From the NCBI RefSeq assembly GCF_000497445.1, contig NZ_CM002285.1, positions 3,197,626-3,207,829 of the forward strand: a stretch of 10,204 nt of DNA, given 5' to 3'. The stretch is from Streptomyces roseochromogenus subsp. oscitans DS 12.976. GTDB taxonomy: Bacteria > Actinomycetota > Actinomycetes > Streptomycetales > Streptomycetaceae. Position 1 is the stretch's first letter, and the number at the start of each line of letters is the position of its first letter. The notes under the pieces are model-generated. The model did no database searches. It saw only the letters and a program-made list of their open reading frames with translations, and was not told where the DNA came from. A program made the position numbers and the translations under genes. Positions 1-4,888 of this stretch are shown here, in pieces.

Positions 1-1718
1 GCCCAGGAAACCTGGAGCCGTTCCCGCGCGCGGGTGACGCCGACGTAGAGGAGCCGGCGCTCCTCCTCGATCTGCTCGTCGGTCCTGGCGTAGGTGATGG
101 GCAGCATGCCCTCGGCGATGCCGACGACGAAGACGACGTCCCACTCCAGGCCCTTGGCAGCGTGCAGGGAGGCGAGGGTGACGCCCTGGACGGTCGGGGC
201 GTGCTGGGCGTTCGCCCGCTCGTCGAGTTCCGCCACGAAGTCGCCGAGGGTGGCGGCGGGCCTGGCGGCGGCGAGGTCGTGGGCGAGGTTGACCAGGGCG
301 GCGAGGGACTCCCAGCGCTCTCTGACGGCGCCGGAGCCGGCCGGGGGCTGTGCGGTCCAGCCCTCTCCGGAGAGCACGGCACGCACCTGGGAGGGCAGGT
401 CCACGGCCTCGTCCAGCAGCGAGTCGTTGCCGCCGAAGCGGGCCGCTCCGCGCAGGGCAATGCTGGCCTTGCGCACCTCGGGCCGGTCGAAGAAGCGCTC
501 GGCGCCGCGCAGCTGGTAGGGGACGCCGGTGTCGGCGAGGGCCTGTTCGTAGGTCTCGGACTGGGCGTTCGTACGGAACAGGACGGCGATCTCGGCGGCC
601 GGGACGCCCGCGTCGATCAGCTCGCGGATGCGGCGGGCGGCGCCTTCGGCCTCGGCGGGCTCGTCGGTGTACTCGGTGTAGGCCGGCTCGGGGCCGGGGG
701 CGCGCTGGGAGACCAGTTCCAGCCGGTGGTCGGCGGCGCGGCCGCGGGCCTGGGCGAGCAGGCCGTTGGCGAGGCGGACCACCTGGGGGGTGGAGCGGTA
801 GTCACGGACGAGTTTGACGACCGTGGCGCCGGGGTGCCGGGCGCGGAAGTCGAGGAGATGGTCGGGCGTTGCTCCCGTGAACGAGTAGATGGTCTGGCTG
901 GCATCGCCGACGACGCACAGGCTGTCGCGGTCGCCGAGCCACAGTTCCAGCAGCCGCTGCTGCAGGGGGCTGACGTCCTGGTACTCGTCGACGACGAAGT
1001 GCTGGTACTGCGCGCGGACCTGTTCGGCGATGTCGTGCCGGTCCTGCAGAATGGCGACGGTGAGCAGCAGGACGTCCTCGAAGTCGATCACCGAGCGGTC
1101 GCGCTTGAGGTCTTCGTAGGCCGCGTAGAGGTGGGCGATCTCGGTCGGGTCGCGCGGGGCCTCGCGGCCGGCCTTCGCAGCCGCGTACGCGTAGTCGGCG
1201 GGGACGGTCTGGGTGACCTTGGACCATTCGATCTCGGCGGTGACGTCCCGCAGCTCGCCCCGGTCGAGCCGGGTCCCCAGGGTTGCGGCGGCGTCGGCGA
1301 CGAGCTGGATCTTGCGGTCGATGAGCCGGGGCATGCCGCCACCGATCGCTTTCGGCCAGAAGTACTGCAGCTGGCGCAGGGCGGCGGAGTGGAAGGTGCG
1401 GGCCTGGACGCCGTGGGCGCCGAGCTGGCGCAGCCGGCCGCGCATCTCTCCGGCGGCGCGGTTGGTGAAGGTGACGGCGAGCACGCTGGACGGCTGGAGG
1501 ATGCCGGCGAGTACTCCGTAGGCGATGCGGTGCGTGATCGCCCGGGTCTTGCCCGTGCCCGCTCCTGCCAGGACGCACACCGGGCCGTGCAGGGCGGTGG
1601 CGACCGCGCGCTGCTCGGGGTCGAGCCCTTCGAGCACCGCGTCGGCCCCGGTCGGCGGCGCGTACGGGGTACCGCCGGAGCCCTGCGGGAAGAGGGTGGA
1701 GTGCGTTGCTGCTGTCAC
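1..1718 (-). CDS. uvrD2: ATP-dependent DNA helicase UvrD2, 3'-truncated by the window edge
   Basis: This is a superfamily 1A (UvrD/PcrA type) 3'-5' DNA helicase acting in DNA repair and replication. About 572 residues are visible. Seen: Q-motif LDPEQRA (32-38), Walker A AGAGTGKT (51-58), motif Ia TFTNRAAGEM, Walker B DEYQD (244-248), motif III VGDASQTIYSF (about 270-280), motif IV RDYRSTPQV (about 305), motif V HAAKGLEWD (519-527) and motif VI YVGVTRARERL (558-568). All motor motifs are intact, so only the C-terminus is cut off by the left edge; in actinobacterial UvrD2 that part carries the HRDC and cysteine-rich domains. The start is GTG at 1718, giving M-T-A-A-T-H-S, as I remember Streptomyces orthologues beginning. 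No good Shine-Dalgarno precedes it, and an in-frame GTG lies about 19 codons upstream, so the start is the weakest part of the call. It is divergent from mycoredoxin. Plain UvrD1/PcrA is the alternative, but the mycoredoxin/NudC/AdnAB neighbourhood favours UvrD2. Confidence 0.93.
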   Translation of the reverse strand, partial: MTAATHSTLFPQGSGGTPYAPPTGADAVLEGLDPEQRAVATALHGPVCVLAGAGTGKTRAITHRIAYGVLAGILQPSSVLAVTFTNRAAGEMRGRLRQLGAHGVQARTFHSAALRQLQYFWPKAIGGGMPRLIDRKIQLVADAAATLGTRLDRGELRDVTAEIEWSKVTQTVPADYAYAAAKAGREAPRDPTEIAHLYAAYEDLKRDRSVIDFEDVLLLTVAILQDRHDIAEQVRAQYQHFVVDEYQDVSPLQQRLLELWLGDRDSLCVVGDASQTIYSFTGATPDHLLDFRARHPGATVVKLVRDYRSTPQVVRLANGLLAQARGRAADHRLELVSQRAPGPEPAYTEYTDEPAEAEGAARRIRELIDAGVPAAEIAVLFRTNAQSETYEQALADTGVPYQLRGAERFFDRPEVRKASIALRGAARFGGNDSLLDEAVDLPSQVRAVLSGEGWTAQPPAGSGAVRERWESLAALVNLAHDLAAARPAATLGDFVAELDERANAQHAPTVQGVTLASLHAAKGLEWDVVFVVGIAEGMLPITYARTDEQIEEERRLLYVGVTRARERLQVSW

Positions 1719-1757
1719 ACCGCCATGCTGCCAGGTCGCCCGGGACTGCCGGGGCGG

Positions 1758-1766
1758 TTGTCCACA
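1758..1766 (+). promoter_or_regulatory. DnaA box (perfect TTGTCCACA)
   Basis: TTGTCCACA matches the preferred Streptomyces DnaA 9-mer exactly. It lies 40 bp upstream of the uvrD2 start and is paired with an inverted copy at 1813-1821. The match is read directly; DnaA binding here is inference. Confidence 0.5.
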
Positions 1767-1812
1767 GGCGAGCACCGATAGTCGTATGAATGCGGCAGGT
1801 GTCACAGCTGCC

Positions 1813-1821
1813 TGTGGATAC
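1813..1821 (-). promoter_or_regulatory. DnaA-box-like site (GTATCCACA), inverted relative to the first
   Basis: On the minus strand the site reads GTATCCACA, 8 of 9 to the classical TTATCCACA. Together with 1758-1766 it forms a perfect 8-bp inverted repeat (TCCACAGG at 1761-1768, CCTGTGGA at 1811-1818). The site lies 8 bp upstream of the SigR -35 element of mycoredoxin. Confidence 0.42.
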
Positions 1822-1829
1822 CCCGGGCG

Positions 1830-1855
1830 GGAATGGCGGACGGCTCGCGTACGTT
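1830..1855 (+). promoter_or_regulatory. SigR-type (thiol-oxidative stress ECF sigma) promoter for mycoredoxin
   Basis: GGAAT at 1830-1834 is followed by exactly 18 nt and then GTT at 1853-1855 (continuing GTTTC). This equals the published Streptomyces SigR consensus GGAAT-N18-GTT, also used by mycobacterial SigH. It lies 45 bp upstream of the mycoredoxin ATG on the same strand. Mycoredoxin/glutaredoxin-like genes are typical members of this regulon. The transcript should start a few bases downstream, near 1861. Confidence 0.75.
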
Positions 1856-1860
1856 TCTTC

Positions 1861-1879
1861 CTCGGACGATTTTTCCGAG
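1861..1879 (+). promoter_or_regulatory. Small hairpin at the predicted 5' end of the mycoredoxin mRNA
   Basis: CTCGGA (1861-1866) pairs with TCCGAG (1874-1879) across a 7-nt loop that is A/T-rich for this genome. Given the SigR -10 at 1853-1855, the stem would sit at or very near the transcript's first nucleotide, 6 nt ahead of the ribosome binding site. A 5'-stabilising or translation-tuning role is inference. Confidence 0.4.
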
Positions 1880-1885
1880 CTGCCT

Positions 1886-1891
1886 GAGGAG
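1886..1891 (+). promoter_or_regulatory. Ribosome binding site of mycoredoxin
   Basis: GAGGAG lies 8 nt before the ATG at 1900, which fixes that start. It is the clearest Shine-Dalgarno in the window and contrasts with the apparently leaderless genes on the other strand. Confidence 0.8.
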
Positions 1892-1899
1892 CGCGAGAC

Positions 1900-2157
1900 A
1901 TGCAGGGCACTGTGACGATGTACAGCACGACTTGGTGCGGCTACTGCCGGCGGCTGAAGAGCCAGCTGGACCGGGAGGGCATCGGCTACACCGAGATCAA
2001 CATCGAGCAGGACCCCGAGTCCGCCGCTTTCGTCGAGAAGGCGAACGGTGGAAACCAGACGGTCCCGACGGTTCAGGTAGTTCCCTCCAATGGTGGTGCA
2101 GAGGTCGTCATGACGAACCCGAGCCTTGCCCAGGTGAAGCAGGCGCTGGGCGTCTGA
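1900..2157 (+). CDS. mrx1: Mycoredoxin (glutaredoxin-fold mycothiol-dependent oxidoreductase)
   Basis: This 85-residue cytosolic redoxin reduces protein-mycothiol mixed disulfides, coupled to mycothiol and mycothione reductase. The active site is W-C-G-Y-C at 12-16, with the nucleophile Cys13 and Cys16. The cis-proline loop TVPTV is at 54-58 (Pro56), inside the family signature NGGNQTVPTV, followed by TNPS at 72-75. Length and CGYC motif match mycobacterial Mrx1 (ordinary glutaredoxins have CPYC). The start is fixed by GAGGAG 8 nt upstream and the stop is TGA. The gene stands alone on the plus strand, divergent from uvrD2 and convergent with nudC. Regulation is probably by SigR through the promoter at 1830-1855. 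NrdH-redoxin is the main alternative, but the CGYC site and neighbours favour mycoredoxin. Confidence 0.93.
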   Translation: MQGTVTMYSTTWCGYCRRLKSQLDREGIGYTEINIEQDPESAAFVEKANGGNQTVPTVQVVPSNGGAEVVMTNPSLAQVKQALGV

Positions 2158-2173
2158 CCCTCATGACGCACAC

Positions 2174-2207
2174 GACCCCCGACCAGCCTGGCGCCGGATC
2201 GGGGGTC
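2174..2207 (+). terminator. Stem-loop after mycoredoxin, probable terminator
   Basis: A perfect 9-bp inverted repeat, GACCCCCGA (2174-2182) and TCGGGGGTC (2199-2207), has a 16-nt loop and begins 17 nt after the stop codon. There is no T tract, as is common for high-GC actinobacterial terminators. An overlapping pairing (2179-2186 with 2208-2215) is mutually exclusive with it. It could also stop readthrough from nudC on the other strand. Confidence 0.55.
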
Positions 2208-2234
2208 CTGGTCGGAGGGCATGGTGAACGCGGG

Positions 2235-2248
2235 GGCGGTCTTCCGCC
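2235..2248. other. Short 5-bp hairpin with TCTT loop between convergent genes
   Basis: GGCGG (2235-2239) and CCGCC (2244-2248) flank a TCTT tetraloop. It may be a secondary terminator element, but a 5-bp stem is expected by chance in such GC-rich DNA. Apart from the inverted repeats listed separately, I see no gene in 2158-2413. Confidence 0.2.
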
Positions 2249-2353
2249 GGGGTGCGTTGGTGGAACGCCCGGCACCACACCATGCGTGCCCGTCGTCGCT
2301 CTGGTCGCGAGCTTGAGGGCGCCGTGCGGCAGCCGTCGGGTACGGCGGCCAGC

Positions 2354-2412
2354 ACGGCCCGGTGGTGGTGGACGTTGTGGTTCCGGTACGGGTCGCCCTC
2401 CGCCCGGGCCGT
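2354..2412 (-). terminator. Inverted repeat immediately after nudC, possible terminator
   Basis: ACGGCCCGG (2354-2362) and CCGGGCCGT (2404-2412) are a perfect 9-bp inverted repeat with a 41-nt loop. It starts two bases past the nudC stop codon on the minus strand. The long loop and the lack of a T tract weaken the call; the position makes a transcription-end role plausible. Confidence 0.35.
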
Positions 2413-2413
2413 C

Positions 2414-3358
2414 TCAGACGAAGCTGCGCGTCGGAAGCGGCTTGCCGTACCACATCTCGATCAGGCGGGCCGCGATGGAGATGCCGTAGGGCGGCAGCAC
2501 CTCGCCGCACTCGAAGGCCTCGTGGAGTTCCTCGCGGGAGAACCAGCGGGCCTCGTGGATCTCGTCGCCGTCGACGTCGATCTCGGTGGAGGTGGCGCGG
2601 GCCATGAAGCCGAGCATCAGGCTGGACGGGAAGGGCCAGGGCTGGCTGGCCACGTACTCCACGGGGCCGACGGTGATGCCGACCTCCTCGGACACCTCGC
2701 GGCGCACCGCCTGCTCGATGGACTCGCCGGGTTCGACGAAGCCGGCGAGCGTGGAGAAGCGGCCCTCGGGCCAGTGGACCTGGCGGCCGAGCAGGATACG
2801 GTCGTCCGCGTCGGTCACCGCCATGATCACGGCCGGGTCGGTGCGCGGGTAGTGCTCGGCACCGCAGGCCGGGCAGCGGCGGATGTGGCCGGCGGCGGCG
2901 ATGACCGTGCGCTCGCCGCAGCGGGAGCAGAAGCGGTGGGTGCGCTGCCAGTTCTCCAGGCCGACCGCGTGCACCATGAGGCCGGTGTCGCGCGGCGAGA
3001 GCAGCAGGCCGGCCTCCCGCAGCCCGGCGGGGCGCGCGGACTGGTCGATACGGCCGGGCAGCGAGTCCTTCTGGAGCGCGAAGTAGCTGACGCCCTCGTC
3101 GTCGGTACCGAGGAAATAGCGGTGCGCTTCGGTGAGCGGGGCTTCGAAGGAGGGCGTCATGACGAGTTCGGTCCGGCCGTCCGGTGTCTCGTCGATGAGC
3201 ACCTGACCGCCGGACACCACGAAGCAGCGGGTCGTGGGGTGGCTCCACGCCGCCGCGAGCCAGGCCTCGTCGAGCCGGTGGTGGGCGGCGCGGTCGATGC
3301 CGCTCGGGGCTGTCAGCGAGATGGGTCGATCGGCTGTGTCGTCGGTCCAGGTGGTCAC
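2414..3358 (-). CDS. nudC: NADH pyrophosphatase / RNA deNADding Nudix enzyme NudC
   Basis: NudC hydrolyses NAD(H) to NMN(H) plus AMP and can remove NAD caps from RNA. With a GTG start at 3358 the protein has 314 residues, close to mycobacterial NudC. Seen: an N-terminal NudC-like domain; a zinc ribbon with Cys144, Cys147, Cys162 and Cys165; a complete Nudix box from Gly206 to Ile228 fitting GX5EX7REUXEEXGU (Glu212, Arg220, Glu221, Glu224, Glu225); and the NADH-specific signature SQPWPFPSS at 238-246. I chose GTG 3358 because GGAAG lies 5 nt upstream and the residue after it begins the family-like sequence. An ATG at 3466 in frame would add 36 unrelated residues and overlap the upstream peptidase gene. 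It lies 73 bp downstream of the peptidase gene, same strand, so possibly cotranscribed. Confidence 0.93.
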   Translation of the reverse strand: MTTWTDDTADRPISLTAPSGIDRAAHHRLDEAWLAAAWSHPTTRCFVVSGGQVLIDETPDGRTELVMTPSFEAPLTEAHRYFLGTDDEGVSYFALQKDSLPGRIDQSARPAGLREAGLLLSPRDTGLMVHAVGLENWQRTHRFCSRCGERTVIAAAGHIRRCPACGAEHYPRTDPAVIMAVTDADDRILLGRQVHWPEGRFSTLAGFVEPGESIEQAVRREVSEEVGITVGPVEYVASQPWPFPSSLMLGFMARATSTEIDVDGDEIHEARWFSREELHEAFECGEVLPPYGISIAARLIEMWYGKPLPTRSFV

Positions 3359-3390
3359 GTGTGCTTCCAACTCCCCCAGTGCAGCGGTTC

Positions 3391-3412
3391 GTTCGGCGGG
3401 CGGTTCGGCGGG
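3391..3412. repeat. 12-bp-period tandem repeat in the nudC leader
   Basis: GTTCGGCGGG occurs at 3391-3400 and again at 3403-3412, a period of 12 bp, within the 73-bp gap upstream of nudC. No known operator is recognised, and it may be simple GC-rich slippage. Confidence 0.45.
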
Positions 3413-3431
3413 GACGTACGGCGTGGTCCGG

Positions 3432-4835
3432 TCAGGGCGTGGGACGCCAGTGCTCGGCCAGGTCACCCCACAGGTAGGCGCTGGTCTCGACGCCCTTGAG
3501 GAGGAGGTCGAGCTCGACCTTTTCGTCGGGGGCGTGCCAGCCGTCGGAGGGGACGGAGATGCCCAGGAAGAGCACGGGGGCGCCGAGGACTTCCTGGAGA
3601 TCGGCGGCTGGTCCGGAGCCGCCCTCGCGGGTGAAGCGGATCGGTTTCTCGAAGGCGCGGCCCATGGCGCGGGCCACGGACTGCAGCGCGGGGTGGTCGA
3701 GCGGGGTCAGGCACGGGCGCGTGGCCGCGCCGAAGCTGATCTCGTGCCGGATCCCGGCCGGCAGCTGCGTCTCGGCCCAGGCGCGGACGGCCTTCTCGAT
3801 GTGGTCGGGCTCCTGGCCCGCGACCATCCGGAAGGACAGCTTCACCATGGCCGAGGACGGGATGATCGTCTTGCTGCCCGGGCCCTGGTAGCCACCGCCG
3901 ATGCCGTTGACCTCGGCGGTCGGGCGGGCCCAGATGCGTTCGAGGGTGCTGTATCCGGCCTCGCCGTGGGGGGCGCGGGACTTGGCGGTGCTCAGCCAGC
4001 GCTCCTCGTCGAAGGGCAGCTCGGCGAACAGCTCGCGCTCTTGGTCGGTCAGCTCCACGATGCCGTCGTAGAAGCCGGGGATCGCCACGCGCGCGTGCTC
4101 GTCGTGCAGGGCGGCGACCAGGCGGGCGGCCGCGGTGGCCGGGTTGGGTACGGCGCCGCCGAAGGAGCCGGAGTGGATGTCCTGGTCGGGGCCGTACAGC
4201 CGGATCTCGCACTCGGCGAGGCCGCGCATGCCGGTGCAGACGGTCGGGGTGTCCTCGGACCACATGCCGGTGTCGGAGACGATCACGGCGTCGGCGGCGA
4301 GCCGTGCCGCGTTCTCCTCGACCAGGGCCCGGAAGTGCGGGGAGCCGGACTCCTCCTCGCCCTCGATCAGCAGCTTCAGGTTGACGGCGGGGGCGGTGCG
4401 GCCGGTGGCGGCGAGGTGGGCGCGGACACCGAGTGTGTGGAAGAACACCTGGCCCTTGTCGTCGGCCGCCCCGCGCGCGTAGAGGCGATGTGCGCGGACG
4501 ACCGGCTCGAAGGGGTCGCTGTCCCAGCCGTCCTCGCGGGCGGCGGGCTGCACGTCGTGATGACCGTAGACGAGGACGGTGGGCGCCTCGGGGCCGGCGG
4601 AGGGCCACTCGGCGAAGACGGCCGGGGCGCCCGGGGTCTGCCAGACCTCGGCGGTCGGGAAGCCGGTCTCCTTGAGCTTGGCGGCGAGCCAGTCGGCGCT
4701 GCGCCGTACATCGGGTGCGTGGTCGGGCTGGGCCGACACGGAGGGGATGCGCAGCCATTCCGCGAGGTCGTCGAGGAAGGCGGCGCGGTGCTGCTCGATG
4801 TACGCGCGGACGGCGCTGTCCGGGGTCTGGCTCAT
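3432..4835 (-). CDS. M20-family zinc metallopeptidase, Dug1/CNDP2-like dipeptidase
   Basis: This is a probable cytosolic dipeptidase of 467 residues with two metal ions. Seen: metal-ligand motif YGHHDVQP (His92, Asp94); GAADDKG with bridging Asp125; EGEEESGS with catalytic Glu161 and ligand Glu162; SDTGMW with Asp188; the dimer-domain motif DIHSGSFGG; and the C-terminal ligand His434 in GWHAPDE. The order and spacing fit M20F (yeast Dug1, human CNDP2) better than DapE or ArgE. I see no signal peptide. I place the start at ATG 4835 because a TAGGCT hexamer lies exactly 7 nt upstream and there is no Shine-Dalgarno; a GTG at 4841 is the alternative. It sits 53 bp after adnB and 73 bp before nudC, same strand. 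The true substrate is unknown; Dug1 relatives prefer Cys-Gly-type dipeptides, but extending that here is inference. Confidence 0.9.
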   Translation of the reverse strand: MSQTPDSAVRAYIEQHRAAFLDDLAEWLRIPSVSAQPDHAPDVRRSADWLAAKLKETGFPTAEVWQTPGAPAVFAEWPSAGPEAPTVLVYGHHDVQPAAREDGWDSDPFEPVVRAHRLYARGAADDKGQVFFHTLGVRAHLAATGRTAPAVNLKLLIEGEEESGSPHFRALVEENAARLAADAVIVSDTGMWSEDTPTVCTGMRGLAECEIRLYGPDQDIHSGSFGGAVPNPATAAARLVAALHDEHARVAIPGFYDGIVELTDQERELFAELPFDEERWLSTAKSRAPHGEAGYSTLERIWARPTAEVNGIGGGYQGPGSKTIIPSSAMVKLSFRMVAGQEPDHIEKAVRAWAETQLPAGIRHEISFGAATRPCLTPLDHPALQSVARAMGRAFEKPIRFTREGGSGPAADLQEVLGAPVLFLGISVPSDGWHAPDEKVELDLLLKGVETSAYLWGDLAEHWRPTP

Positions 4836-4842
4836 GCTCACG

Positions 4843-4848
4843 AGCCTA
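4843..4848 (-). promoter_or_regulatory. -10 hexamer TAGGCT of a probable leaderless promoter for the M20 peptidase
   Basis: On the minus strand TAGGCT (TANNNT) is followed by exactly 7 nt and then ATG (4835). This is the spacing at which the start codon is itself the +1 of a leaderless mRNA, and no Shine-Dalgarno is present. No convincing -35 is visible. Confidence 0.5.
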
Positions 4849-4888
4849 TCGGCCCGCACCGACAACCTCGGCGGGCGGTTCGTCACAC

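Noticed and set aside
162..1781. Long plus-strand open frame (539 codons) opposite uvrD2
   Set aside because: The translation is Gly/Val/Ala-rich without motifs. High GC leaves antisense frames open, while the minus strand encodes a complete set of helicase motifs.
1776..1812. Possible SigA-type promoter for uvrD2 (GTGACA with GACTAT 16 nt downstream, minus strand)
   Set aside because: Both hexamers match poorly, and there is no leaderless or Shine-Dalgarno context to anchor a start. Too weak to annotate.
2161..2355. Minus-strand 64-codon frame in the mycoredoxin-nudC gap
   Set aside because: Arg/Pro-rich, no recognisable motif or ribosome binding site, and it crosses both strong inverted repeats. 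Better read as non-coding.
3359..3466. Longer nudC start at ATG 3466
   Set aside because: It would overlap the peptidase 3' end and add a non-family segment. GTG 3358 has GGAAG at suitable spacing and yields the usual protein length.
2252..3499. Plus-strand open frame of 415 codons opposite nudC
   Set aside because: Shadow of nudC: no family motif and no credible ribosome binding site, while the minus strand has zinc-ribbon and Nudix signatures.
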